A DNA stretch of 64,000 nucleotides from Segatella buccae ATCC 33574 (GTDB lineage Bacteria > Bacteroidota > Bacteroidia > Bacteroidales > Bacteroidaceae), in contig NZ_GL586311.1 in NCBI RefSeq assembly GCF_000184945.1, forward strand, positions 1,714,598-1,778,597, read 5' to 3'. A model generated the notes under the pieces. It ran no database searches and was not told the origin of the DNA. It saw nothing but the letters and a program-made list of their open reading frames with translations. Below, piece by piece: positions 25,057-34,021 of the stretch (position 1 is its first letter; each line of letters starts with the position of its first letter). Made by a program: the position numbers and the translations under genes.

Positions 25057-26048
25057 AATACTTTTGATAAGTTCTGCAGCCCCATTTCCAACAACAACAT
25101 ATCTTTTTTTATTCCGAAGTATTTTCCTGCCAATAACGAGTTAACTTCCATCCCGGAAGGATAGTTGGTAAGAAGTTGATCAAAATTTGCACACATCTCA
25201 TCTTTCATTCGTTTAGTTGGAAAATAAGGGTTGACGAGATAGCAGAAATCAAGTAGATGAGGGAAACGCCAATACCCTCCATATCTTTTATGATATTTCT
25301 GAAGAATTTTTTCTTCATCTGAAAATATATTTGATGCGATGTCTAAATCTTGGACATCATCAATCTCATACCATTTTTGCCCATTAAGGGGAAGTGCATG
25401 TAGATTTGATTTCTGAAGTAACGTTATAACTCTCAGAACTTGCTCGTAATATTCGTTATTCCCCATGACTTTGCAATAGGCATCAAGGAAAGGGAGATAA
25501 GAATTCTTACTAAAATCTTTACTGAATTTGTAGATGTTGACTGTCTTATAATATTCGTCAACCTCGTTATAATTAAAGGCATCTTTTGGTATGAAGTTTA
25601 CAATTTCATGTTCTCCATTAATTTGAACCATCGTACCATCCATCCAAGTTTGATATTTGTCCACAAGAGCGAGGTTGGGATACGGATTCTCTACCAACAT
25701 GTCTATAATGCAATCCTCAAAAATAATGTCAGACTCTAATAAGATAGTGTCATCTTCACTCAAAACATCTCGAGCCAACCATAGTGAGTATATATTGTTG
25801 GTCTTATTATAGATGGGGTTTTCTATATATTTAATGCGTTCGCCATATTGATTTCCAATATGTTCTATGAGTTCTTTTCCCTTATATCCGACAACTAATA
25901 CGATGCGTTTAAAATCATGTTTTAGAAGTTGCTTGATTACTCTGTCTATAAGGCATTCACCATTTATTTTTACCATACATTTAGTAGAGTCTTTGGTGTA
26001 TTCTCCAAGACGTTTTCCCATTCCGGCTGCTAATATTAAAGCCTGCAT
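25023..26048 (-). CDS. Sugar-1-phosphate/phospho-alcohol nucleotidyltransferase domain, proximal half of a split gene
   Basis: 341 aa as read, of which the first 315 are genuine and the last 26 are out-of-frame sequence. QALILAAGMGKRLGEYTKDSTKCMVKING is the NTP-transferase signature (LAAGxGxRL, then the PK-like Lys), followed by NPIYNKTNNIYSLWLA and ESDIIFED, as in LicC/choline-phosphate cytidylyltransferase-like enzymes, and IDDVQDLDIA. A linker (YGGYWRFPHLLDFCYLVNP) leads toward the aminotransferase domain. The fused order nucleotidyltransferase-aminotransferase is a known architecture in Bacteroidota glycan loci. First gene of the AT-rich cassette after the Wza-like exporter. Confidence 0.78.
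   Translation of the reverse strand: MQALILAAGMGKRLGEYTKDSTKCMVKINGECLIDRVIKQLLKHDFKRIVLVVGYKGKELIEHIGNQYGERIKYIENPIYNKTNNIYSLWLARDVLSEDDTILLESDIIFEDCIIDMLVENPYPNLALVDKYQTWMDGTMVQINGEHEIVNFIPKDAFNYNEVDEYYKTVNIYKFSKDFSKNSYLPFLDAYCKVMGNNEYYEQVLRVITLLQKSNLHALPLNGQKWYEIDDVQDLDIASNIFSDEEKILQKYHKRYGGYWRFPHLLDFCYLVNPYFPTKRMKDEMCANFDQLLTNYPSGMEVNSLLAGKYFGIKKDMLLLEMGLQNLSKVLWRNILLAILE
25104..25110 (-). promoter_or_regulatory. A7 slippery tract joining the two halves (candidate -1 frameshift site)
   Basis: On the minus strand the codons read ATA AAA AAA GAT. A AAA AAA is a classic -1 slippery heptamer. Shifting back one base after codon 315 gives AGA TAT GTT..., which continues without a stop as RYVVVGNGAAEL into the aminotransferase, for 602 residues in all. 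An AGGA sequence lies roughly 15 nt upstream. A true one-base deletion, phase variation or a sequencing error would look the same. Confidence 0.6.
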
Positions 26049-26464
26049 CTTTTAAAATATGTAAATATGATAATAATTTTTCTTATATGGGGATGTCCCT
26101 GATGGGTATGATTGTGATTTATTCCCGAGCACTTTTCAAATAAGTGTACATATTCCCCTCCTGCCCCTTTTAAGGAGAGCAGTGGCAAATGGAAAAGGTC
26201 TTGTTTCCGCAAAAGACTCTCCATGGAAAAAGGAGAGTCGCAGAACAACATTCCTTCCCTGAAATATTAGCTTTATAACACTTGCCAGATGGGGGAAGCA
26301 CCTATAGTTGTTATTTTAAAGCTGGTGTTAATGTACACGACATACAACTCATGAACTTTGTGATTATTGCATAATAGTTGTATCGTCCAGTCTTAGTGCT
26401 CATATCAAAAAACTAATGATATTGATGAGATTGGACATGTGTGATTACTGTCAGGCGAGAGGCG
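26049..26464. other. Gap between exporter and polysaccharide cassette, with two inverted repeats
   Basis: No gene supported (the 71-aa minus frame at 26036-26251 has no features). It contains GACTCTCC-9 nt-GGAGAGTC (26215-26239) and a looser ATACAACT/AGTTGTAT pair (26342-26383). The base composition shifts here from the GC-richer exporter gene to the AT-rich cassette. A leader or attenuator for the cassette is plausible; I find no convincing -33/-7 pair. Confidence 0.5.
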
Positions 26465-29047
26465 TTATTTGCTCAGACTGGCGATCGTGGCTATCATGGC
26501 AGCGATACTGGAAATGCTGGAGCCCATGGTGAGCTTTTCAGCCAAACTCATCTTGTTGGTGGCTTTCGAGGGCACTACGATTTCGCACCCCGGGCGCACC
26601 TTTGCGCCGTGGGCCACCTTGCCTATCATGCCGTTCATATAAATGATGTAGGCATTACTCTTCTTGGCATCTGTGGCGAAACCGCCGGCAGCATCAATGT
26701 AGTATTTGGCATTTTTGCCTTTTTCGTAGGCTATGGTGTTGGGATACATCACAGCACCGTTGATTTTCACCGTGCCGTTGTATTTCGGAACGATGAGGCG
26801 GTCGCCCTCACGCAGCACGAGGTCGGCATCGCTGCCCGGACGGGACAGGGCGGTTTCGAGTTCGATGCCCACCTGATAGGTGCCGGGCACTTCAAACTTC
26901 TGTAATTGGGCCGACTGTCCTTTCTCCGCCATCTGCGATACAGCCGAAGCGTTGTTGCTGCGTGCTGCCAGTTCGAGCATATTTTTCTGCTGCTGTTCGA
27001 TGGCCATTCTGTAGGCCGCTTGCATACGCGTCCGCTCAGCCTCGTTGGTGCGTCGTTCCAACCGTGCCCCTTTGATGTAGGCCAAATTGGTGGCTCCACC
27101 CGCAGCGGCTATGAGGTCGGAGAGGCGGGCGTTACGCTTGCTGAGCGTGTAGGTGCCGGCAAACATTACCTCGCCATCTACCTCCACGTTTTGCTGTTCT
27201 ATGGTGCCGGGACTCTTGAACACACTCACCTCGTCGAAGGGCATGAGCGTAAAGCCCGGCGTACCGTCTACCACAAACCCGTCTTTCAGCGACATGGTGT
27301 AGTTTTTGGCTATCAGGCTGTCGGGCCTCAAGGCTTTGGGATTGGTCACACGGCGTGATACGTTCACCTTTATCGTCGAAGCCTTGTCGGTCAATCCGCC
27401 GGCTTGCAGCACGAAGTCTTCAATCGTCTCATTGTCAGCATATTTGTAGACTCCTGGGTAGTGTACTTCGCCCCGAATGGTGATGGTGCGCTCCGTTTGC
27501 ACATCACCGCGAGTGGGGATAAAGAGCACGTCGTTTTCCTTGAGCGGAATGTCGGCCACCTTACCGTCCATGATGCCGGCGATGTCCACGCTCACCACCT
27601 CAAGTGTGCGGTCTGGTTTCATGCGGTGCATCACGGCCCGATTGGTGAAAGCCTCCTCGGTGAGCCCTTCGGCATGTTGGACAAGGGTGCGCACGCTGTT
27701 GATTTCGCCGTTGATGTTGTATTTACCCGGACGGAATACGGCTCCCCTCACCTCCACGGTATTCTCATAGCGTGGTAGGATGGAGTCGACACTCACCGAA
27801 TCACCGTCGGCGATGTGAAAACTGCTGAACTCAAACTCCCCCACATTGAATACGGCATATTCACGGCCGGTCTTTCGGTTCACCCGCACACTCTTCTTAT
27901 AAGCATCGCCTGTGAAACTGCCGGCATATTTCAGCAGCGAACCAACGCTCTCGTTCTTTTTCATTTCATAGAACATGGGGCGTTTCACCTTTCCGGTGAT
28001 GTTCACCAAGCAGTCGTATGGCCCCACCACGATCACATCGTTGTCGGCCAAGCGCACATTGCCCGTAAGCTTACCATTAAGAATGTAGTCGTAGATATCT
28101 ACCACGGTAACAAGTTTGTTGTGCCTGTACACCTTGATGTTGCGCAGTGTGCCCAGATCGTTGGTGCCTCCGGCCATGTAGAGTGCATGGAATACGGTGG
28201 CAAAGGCCGAGAGCGTATAAGTGCCCGGTGCTTTCACCTCACCCATGACATTCACCATGATGGTTTTGGTCTGCCCCACGGTGAGTTTCACACGACTGCT
28301 ACTGTAACGTGTGCCAAGTGTGGATCGCAGGCGGGCGTTTGCCTGCGCCACGGTGAGGCCGCTCACCTGCACAGGGCCAAATCCCTCAATGGTCACCTCG
28401 CCATCGGGACTTACGGTAGCTTCCACCGTCTTCTGTGAAGCGCCGTAGATGTCGATAATCACCGCGTCGCCCGGCCCCAACCGATAGTTTTGCGGTGTGG
28501 CTATGTTCATATTGGGCTCAAACGAGAGCATCTTGTTGTTGAAGATGTCACGCCCGAACACTTTGTTTTTCTTCGCCTTGCGTTCCTCCAGCAGTTTCTT
28601 GAGCAACTCTGTGGAGTCCATGGGCACTATTTCGCCCAACTCGCTCTCCATGTCCGTATATTCCACGTTGGTCTTGTCGTAGGTACGTGGATAAGTGGTG
28701 TTGCCATCCTTTATCTGATAGTTGGAATAATTCTGTGCAGCCTCTTGATATTCTTCGCGCGTTTTTCCATTGTTTTCGCGCATCCGTGTTCCCGTCTTGC
28801 CTTCGTTCACACTCCCCAGACTTCCCTGCTGCTTCATTTCGCGCTCATACTTGTTTCTCACACGGCGTATCTGTGTGATGTCCACTCCGCGCTGCATCAG
28901 TTTGGTCACAATCTGTGCATTCGACGTACCGGCTTCATGCTCTTTCACCACAAACTGCATCGCTTGATTGTCGGTCATCGACGATTGTGCTGCCACACCG
29001 AGTGTGCAGAGCGTGAGTAAAAGGGAGAATATTAGTTTCCGTTTCAT
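26465..29047 (-). CDS. Wza-like outer-membrane polysaccharide export protein with multiple SLBB domains
   Basis: 860 aa. Signal peptide ending LGVAAQ. A charged helical region (~30-180) is followed by the export domain NYRLGPGDAVIIDIYGASQ (~185) and at least five soluble-ligand-binding beta-grasp repeats, recognisable by VNVMGEVKAPGTYTL, VNITGKVKRPMFYEM, VEVRGAVFRPGKYNI, ITIRGEVHYPGVYKY, VEVDGEVMFAGTYTL and VKINGAVMYPNT. A C-terminal hydrophobic helix (SISSIAAMIATIASL) probably crosses the outer membrane. About twice the size of E. coli Wza, as usual in Bacteroidota. First gene of the polysaccharide operon; a TACCTTTG -7 motif lies at 29106-29113. Confidence 0.92.
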   Translation of the reverse strand: MKRKLIFSLLLTLCTLGVAAQSSMTDNQAMQFVVKEHEAGTSNAQIVTKLMQRGVDITQIRRVRNKYEREMKQQGSLGSVNEGKTGTRMRENNGKTREEYQEAAQNYSNYQIKDGNTTYPRTYDKTNVEYTDMESELGEIVPMDSTELLKKLLEERKAKKNKVFGRDIFNNKMLSFEPNMNIATPQNYRLGPGDAVIIDIYGASQKTVEATVSPDGEVTIEGFGPVQVSGLTVAQANARLRSTLGTRYSSSRVKLTVGQTKTIMVNVMGEVKAPGTYTLSAFATVFHALYMAGGTNDLGTLRNIKVYRHNKLVTVVDIYDYILNGKLTGNVRLADNDVIVVGPYDCLVNITGKVKRPMFYEMKKNESVGSLLKYAGSFTGDAYKKSVRVNRKTGREYAVFNVGEFEFSSFHIADGDSVSVDSILPRYENTVEVRGAVFRPGKYNINGEINSVRTLVQHAEGLTEEAFTNRAVMHRMKPDRTLEVVSVDIAGIMDGKVADIPLKENDVLFIPTRGDVQTERTITIRGEVHYPGVYKYADNETIEDFVLQAGGLTDKASTIKVNVSRRVTNPKALRPDSLIAKNYTMSLKDGFVVDGTPGFTLMPFDEVSVFKSPGTIEQQNVEVDGEVMFAGTYTLSKRNARLSDLIAAAGGATNLAYIKGARLERRTNEAERTRMQAAYRMAIEQQQKNMLELAARSNNASAVSQMAEKGQSAQLQKFEVPGTYQVGIELETALSRPGSDADLVLREGDRLIVPKYNGTVKINGAVMYPNTIAYEKGKNAKYYIDAAGGFATDAKKSNAYIIYMNGMIGKVAHGAKVRPGCEIVVPSKATNKMSLAEKLTMGSSISSIAAMIATIASLSK

Positions 29048-29175
29048 TTATGCTGCTATCTCTTATTTCTTATGCTATGATAACTGAAAAAGACGTATTT
29101 TGTTGCAAAGGTACTTATTTTTAATGGAAAAATGCGCCTGTTTGCCGTGTAAATCATACATTTCTTCTATTTTTC

Positions 29176-29207
29176 CTTGCACGTTTCGAAGATTGGCATT
29201 ATCTTTG
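29176..29207 (+). promoter_or_regulatory. ssrA promoter
   Basis: CTTG at 29176-29179, a 20-nt spacer, TATCTTTG at 29200-29207. Transcription would start near 29213, giving a short 5' extension that RNase P removes. Confidence 0.65.
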
Positions 29208-29235
29208 CAATCTGATATAATGTACCAATATTTTC

Positions 29236-29631
29236 GGGCTTGACTGGATTTGACGGCGAGACGAAATGGTATGTAAGCATGCGGAGCCTCGTTGGCTATC
29301 TCCTTAAACAGAGTGAACAAAAATTTAATTGGCGAAAACAATTACGCTCTCGCTGCCTAGTCGAAGTATAGTAGACTATTGGCTTTATTCCGTCACCAGG
29401 TGATGGAACGAGACACTGCTCCAAAGATGTTGTTCCGAATCAGAGGGTCAAGCGGTGCAGGTAAATCGGAAATAGCTTGGGTATGCCTCGCTGCCCGAGT
29501 GAAATTTAGAGGATAAGGCATCAGTTGGTGGTCCGGGTCTTGCTGATGTTCGAAAATCAAAGGCCGGAATAAGCATGTAGAAAGCGTATGATTTCCTTGT
29601 GCGGACGTGGGTTCGACTCCCACCAGGTCCA
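29236..29631 (+). ncRNA. ssrA: tmRNA (transfer-messenger RNA)
   Basis: The 5' GGGCTTG (29236-29242) pairs with 3' CAGGTCC (29624-29630) to form the tRNA-like acceptor, with GGTTCGACTCC as T arm; the terminal CCA is not encoded. The tag reading frame at 29331-29360 encodes GENNYALAA and ends in TAG, resuming at GGC, as in other Bacteroidales. It rescues stalled ribosomes by adding a proteolysis tag. It is a one-piece tmRNA, not permuted. The long antisense frames across it (for example 29393-29632) are spurious. Confidence 0.96.
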
Positions 29632-29679
29632 CGATGTGGACTCCGAAAGGAGAAAGCGATAAGAAGGTATTGTTTTGTT

Positions 29680-29717
29680 AATTGCCGCAACTTTGACGAG
29701 TTGCGGCAATTTTTTTT
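29680..29717 (+). terminator. ssrA terminator
   Basis: Perfect 13-bp stem (AATTGCCGCAACT at 29680-29692 with its complement at 29699-29711), 6-nt loop, then an uninterrupted T run. Confidence 0.93.
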
Positions 29718-29791
29718 GCTGGGTTGCAACTTTATGCCATCCCTGTGCGTCAAATAAGCAAATGAGAATGGACAAATTAAAATAATGTAGT

Positions 29792-30751
29792 ATGAAAAGG
29801 AATATTCTATTGTGTTTGGTAGCCTTGTTGGGGTGGGGGATATGGACTTCCTGCCACATTGACAATCTTCTTGAAAGGGCTGACGGTGGAGAAAAAGCAC
29901 CCGATAAAGTGCTGAATGGGTTGCAAGATGCGCCGGGAAGATTTTCGGAGGCAACGGTGATATCCGGTTTGTCTGGACTAGCCGATCTTGTACGCAATAG
30001 CGGACAACGGAGCCTGCGTGCTGCAGAATCGGCGACATCGGGATGGGGTGGCAAGACGGTGAGCCAGACCTATCGGCTTGAAGGATTCAATGAGATAGAG
30101 TGTAGTGGAGTTGCCCAAATTTACTTCACACAAGGTGACCGCTATTCGGTAAAAGCCACAGCTGACGAAAAATTGTTGAAATACCTGAAGATGAAAGTAA
30201 GTGATGGTGTGCTCGTTGTGGAGACTAAAATAAATCGAGGTGTCAACAATGCGAAAATCAGGGTAGATGTCACGGCACCCCATCTGAAAGGTGTAGAGAT
30301 TTCGGGTGTATCGGGATTCCATGCCGCCAACATTGTGGCAGACGACTTTGAAGTGGAACTCTCGGGAGTTTCCGTTTGTGAATTCTCAACCATCAAGTGT
30401 CGTACATTCAGTGGAGAACTGAGTGGAGTGGGGAAAATAAGCGGCCGTGTTGCAGCCCGTAAGGCAGAGTTGGATGTGTCAGGCACGTGCAAGGGTACAC
30501 TTGACATCGCTGCCGATGTGCTTTCATTGGAGCAGTCGGGGGCTGCCAAGATGGAAGTGAATTTTAAGGGCCGACTGGCAAAAGTGGAGAACAGCGGTGC
30601 AGGCTATCTCAATCTCCGGGTTAATAGTGATCTACTTGAGGTGGAAAACAGTGGTGTATCACGAATCAAACTTTCCGGTGTGGCTGCACGTACCAAAATT
30701 TCGAGAAGTGGTATGTCGAAAATAGATACCGATGCACTCAAGAAGCGGTAA
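29792..30751 (+). CDS. Head GIN domain (DUF2807) lipoprotein
   Basis: 319 aa. Lipobox in TSCHID near residue 22. After a ~65-residue linker, residues ~100-319 form a right-handed repetitive beta structure with repeated SGV/SGA turns (ECSGVAQI, EISGVSGF, ELSGVSVC, ELSGVGKI, EQSGAAKM, ENSGAGYL, ENSGVSRI), the hallmark of the head-GIN/DUF2807 family. Members are auto-transporter-adhesin-like envelope proteins of unknown role in Bacteroidota. Single-gene unit following ssrA. Confidence 0.85.
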   Translation: MKRNILLCLVALLGWGIWTSCHIDNLLERADGGEKAPDKVLNGLQDAPGRFSEATVISGLSGLADLVRNSGQRSLRAAESATSGWGGKTVSQTYRLEGFNEIECSGVAQIYFTQGDRYSVKATADEKLLKYLKMKVSDGVLVVETKINRGVNNAKIRVDVTAPHLKGVEISGVSGFHAANIVADDFEVELSGVSVCEFSTIKCRTFSGELSGVGKISGRVAARKAELDVSGTCKGTLDIAADVLSLEQSGAAKMEVNFKGRLAKVENSGAGYLNLRVNSDLLEVENSGVSRIKLSGVAARTKISRSGMSKIDTDALKKR

Positions 30752-30854
30752 ACTCCGAGTTTTTGTCCTCGTTTGCGACAGAGGCATGCTCCCTTAAACT
30801 ATAAAAATAAATCTCTCTCTCAGTTGAAGCATGCAAATGGCTTCGACATAAAAA

Positions 30855-30892
30855 CCGCCGTATGGAAGGAAGTGTCCTTTGTCATACGGCGG
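30855..30892 (-). terminator. Terminator of the DUF349 gene
   Basis: CCGCCGTATG (30855-30864) pairs with CATACGGCGG (30883-30892) across an 18-nt loop. On the minus strand the stem is followed by TTTTTA, so it ends the gene at 30920-32791. Confidence 0.85.
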
Positions 30893-30919
30893 CTGTTTAT
30901 TGTGTGGTACGTGGTCCTT

Positions 30920-32791
30920 TTATTCTTTATTCTCGGCATCGATGGCCTTGATTTTCTGTTTGACAAGTTCCATGTCGTCTTTCAGTTTCTGCACCTTTCG
31001 GTTCATCTCGTCAATGAGACTGTTGCCTTTTTTACTGCTGGCATTGAGAAATCCGAGGTTGTTCTCGTATGTGTTGATCTCCTGTTTGAGTCCCTCGTAG
31101 CGTCGCATGAGCCGGCCTCGCTCGTTATCCAGTGCGTCCACTCCTCGTTCGGCCACATTCTTGAGGTTGCTTTTGAAATTGTCAAGTTTGCGGCGAGCCA
31201 CCGAGATGTTGAGGTCTTTATACAGTTTGTCAAGTATGTCGTGATATTCCTTGTATATCTTGTCCTTCTCCTTGAAAGGTACATGACCGATAGCCTGATA
31301 TTCCTCAACCAGTTTCTGCACATTTTCCTGTAAATTATCACTAGCCGACTCGGCAAGCGCTTTCAGTTGGGTGACAATGTCTTTTTTCTTTGAGAGGTTG
31401 CTGTGCTCCTCATTGCGGGTACCTGCATTTGCCGCATTGCGCGCTTCGAAAAACTTGTTGCAGGCACCGAGGAAGTCATTCCATAGTTGGTCGCCCAACC
31501 GTCTGGGAACAGTGCCGATGGTCTTCCATTCCTTTTGCAGGGCGATGAGCTTGTCACTGGTAGATTTCCAATCGGTGCTGTCGGCCAAAGCCTGAGCTTT
31601 TTCTACAAGCACTTTCTTTTTCTCGGCATTTTCGGCATACCGTTGTTTCAGTTCTTTAAAGAATAGGGCTTTACGGCCAAAGAAGTCGTCACAGGTTTTG
31701 CGGAAACGCTCGAAGATTTTTACGTTCATCTTCTGAGGGGCGAATCCTATCTTCTTCCATTCCGATTGGATGTCGATAATCTGCTTGGTATGTTTCTCCC
31801 AGTCGGCTGTACCTTTGTTTTCTTCCTTGGCAATAGCCTCCACCTTTTCGCAGAGAGCTGTCTTTTTGGCAAGATTGTCTTCTTCCTGTGCCCTCAACTG
31901 CTCGAAGTGTTGCTGATGTTTCTTGTTGATCACAGTGCTGGCTGCCTTGAAGCGGGCCCATATCTCCTCTCGCTGTTCCTTGGCCACAGGACCGATTTCG
32001 CGATATTGTTGATGCAACTCCTGCAACTGGTGGAACGCACTGATGATGTCGTCTACCTCGTCGAGTTTCTCGGCAGCCTCACAGAGTTTGGTCTTGAGCT
32101 CCAGGTTCTTCTTGAAGTCGAGCTCGCGGGCTTCACTGTTGAGTTTCAGCAAGTCGTAGAACTGTTCCACATAGAACTGATAGTTACGCCACAGTTCGTT
32201 AGCTTTCTCGGCTGGCACAGCCTTGATTTCCTTCCACTGCTGTTGCAGCGCCTTAAATTCCTGATATGATTTGTTGGCCTCTTCGGGCGAAGTGGCCATG
32301 CCTTTTATCTTTTCGATGATATCGAGTTTCTTTTGCAGGTTCTCCTTTTTTTCGTTTTCCTGCTCCTGAAACTGTTTGGCACGCTTTTCCTTGATGAGTA
32401 TCATTTCGGCCTTAAAGGTCTCCTCGTCCTCATCCGGAGTCACCTGATATTTGTCCGGATCTCCTCCGTTGTCGAGATATGCCTTCTGTTCGGCTTCTCT
32501 TTCAGCTATGTGTAGCTTGTAGAAAGTCGTCTTGAGGTGATCCACCTCGTCTTTCTGCGGTTGTTCTTCGCCGTGGGCGAGTTCTTTCACCCTTTTCAGT
32601 ACTTCTTGTTTAGTTGAATAGACGGTCTTGACAGCCTCTTTCGCTTCCGCAGCTTGGGGGGCATCGGTATCCGGAGTCGTCTGGTCGACAACTTCAGCCG
32701 GCATGTTTTCAACTGGTGAGGCCGTAGGCTCCACCTGTTTCTCTTCTACTGCATTTCCCTGTTCGAGGATGTTTTCTTGAGAGTCCATCAT
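30920..32791 (-). CDS. DUF349 coiled-coil repeat protein
   Basis: 623 aa, no signal peptide, highly charged and helical. After an acidic, Glu/Ala-rich N terminus (~1-100), residues ~140-570 hold about five DUF349 repeats, each ~70-80 residues with the W-K-x-I-x-x-V/A-P core (LQQQWKEIKAVPAEKANELWRNY, SEWKKIGFAPQKMNVKIFERF, KEWKTIGTVPRRLGDQLWNDF, EEYQAIGHVPFKEKDKIYKEY). A coiled coil ends the protein. Such proteins are cytoplasmic; the function in Bacteroidota is not established. -7 motif TAAGTTTG at 32906-32913. Confidence 0.85.
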   Translation of the reverse strand: MMDSQENILEQGNAVEEKQVEPTASPVENMPAEVVDQTTPDTDAPQAAEAKEAVKTVYSTKQEVLKRVKELAHGEEQPQKDEVDHLKTTFYKLHIAEREAEQKAYLDNGGDPDKYQVTPDEDEETFKAEMILIKEKRAKQFQEQENEKKENLQKKLDIIEKIKGMATSPEEANKSYQEFKALQQQWKEIKAVPAEKANELWRNYQFYVEQFYDLLKLNSEARELDFKKNLELKTKLCEAAEKLDEVDDIISAFHQLQELHQQYREIGPVAKEQREEIWARFKAASTVINKKHQQHFEQLRAQEEDNLAKKTALCEKVEAIAKEENKGTADWEKHTKQIIDIQSEWKKIGFAPQKMNVKIFERFRKTCDDFFGRKALFFKELKQRYAENAEKKKVLVEKAQALADSTDWKSTSDKLIALQKEWKTIGTVPRRLGDQLWNDFLGACNKFFEARNAANAGTRNEEHSNLSKKKDIVTQLKALAESASDNLQENVQKLVEEYQAIGHVPFKEKDKIYKEYHDILDKLYKDLNISVARRKLDNFKSNLKNVAERGVDALDNERGRLMRRYEGLKQEINTYENNLGFLNASSKKGNSLIDEMNRKVQKLKDDMELVKQKIKAIDAENKE

Positions 32792-32966
32792 TTAACTGCT
32801 TTTAGTTTATGACATGATATTCCATCACTTCGCTTTTCTCATTGAATCCACCGGATAGGTTTTGTTTTTCAAGACCTTGGTGTTTTGCGAAGCCCTTATG
32901 TTGTGCAAACTTAGTTAAAAATATCGTAATTACCTAATTTTAGGTCTTTTTTTTATAAAAAATCGC

Positions 32967-33893
32967 TTAAACAAGCCTTTTAAAACGCAAAATCCACCAT
33001 GACACCCCCGACACTATGACGGATAGTACGAGCGCAATGGCAAAGCCGAAACGGCTCGTCTCCATGCCGTTGACGAGGTTCATGCCGAAAAGAGAAGCGA
33101 TGAGTGTGGGAAACATCATGATGATGCTCACCGAGGTGAGTGTACGCATCACGGTATTCATGTTGTTGTTGATGATGCTTGAATAGGTGTCCATCGTCGA
33201 TTCCAGAATATCGGAATAGATGCTGGTTGTTTCCCGGGCCTGAGTCATCTCGATATTGACATCCTCAATGAGGTCGGCATCGAGTTCGTCCACTTGCAGT
33301 TTGAATTTCAACTTAGCTAACAGATTTTCATTTCCTCGGATAGAGGTGATGAAGTAAGTGAGTGAGTCTTGCAGCCGGCTTAGGCCGATGAGGCTCTCGT
33401 TGTTCACGTCTTGATCAAGATTACGTTTGGCCTTTTCGATGAGGGCATTGATTTGTTTCAACCGTTTCAGATACCACACGGCCGAGGAGAGGAACAGGCG
33501 GAAAGTGAGATCTACATAGTCGGTAAACCCTTCGCCCCTTTTCTGCTGATAGCCCACAAAGTCCATCATCATCGTCGTCTCGTAGTAGCACACAGTGATG
33601 GTCACGTCACGCTTGTGTATGATACCCAGCGGCACGGTGGTGTAAGGTGTGCGCGAGCGTATTTCTTTCACGTAAGGGATACGCAGAATGGTGAGCATCC
33701 ATCCATCGTCGTATTCGTAGCGGGCCCGCTCGTCGGTATCGCTAATGTCGGAAAGGAAGTAGTCGGGTATGTTGAATTTCTCTTCCAGCATATCCCGGTC
33801 TTCGTCCGTGGGGCAAGTCACTTGTATCCAGCAGCCCGGCTGCCACTCCTTGAGTGCAGTCAGTTTATCGGTAATGTTCCAGTAGGTTCTCAT
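32967..33893 (-). CDS. corA: CorA-type magnesium/divalent cation channel
   Basis: 308 aa, normal length. Soluble N-terminal alpha/beta domain, long stalk helices (~150-245), and two C-terminal membrane helices (SVSIIMMFPTLIASLF and IALVLSVIVSGVSWWIL) joined by the GMN selectivity motif in FGMNLVNGME. Cytoplasmic basic end LRFKRLV. It mediates Mg2+ influx across the inner membrane. Promoter at 34022-34052. Confidence 0.93.
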   Translation of the reverse strand: MRTYWNITDKLTALKEWQPGCWIQVTCPTDEDRDMLEEKFNIPDYFLSDISDTDERARYEYDDGWMLTILRIPYVKEIRSRTPYTTVPLGIIHKRDVTITVCYYETTMMMDFVGYQQKRGEGFTDYVDLTFRLFLSSAVWYLKRLKQINALIEKAKRNLDQDVNNESLIGLSRLQDSLTYFITSIRGNENLLAKLKFKLQVDELDADLIEDVNIEMTQARETTSIYSDILESTMDTYSSIINNNMNTVMRTLTSVSIIMMFPTLIASLFGMNLVNGMETSRFGFAIALVLSVIVSGVSWWILRFKRLV

Positions 33894-34021
33894 CGTTGCT
33901 TATCTCCACAATAATAATAGGTGTGGGGATTAGCAGCTTGCAAAATCCTCACGCCTTAGAAATTGTAATTTTCCGCGTGATAATCGTCCATGTTGTTTAT
34001 GAATGTTTCTGTTTTGCGTTG

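Noticed and set aside
26036..26251. 71-aa minus-strand frame upstream of the nucleotidyltransferase gene
   Set aside because: Overlaps the nucleotidyltransferase start and a hairpin; no features or ribosome binding site.
29393..30054. Minus-strand frames (79, 196 and 165 aa) across ssrA
   Set aside because: They are antisense to the tmRNA and its flank; MDLVGVEPTS-like peptides are a common false call from tmRNA or tRNA genes.
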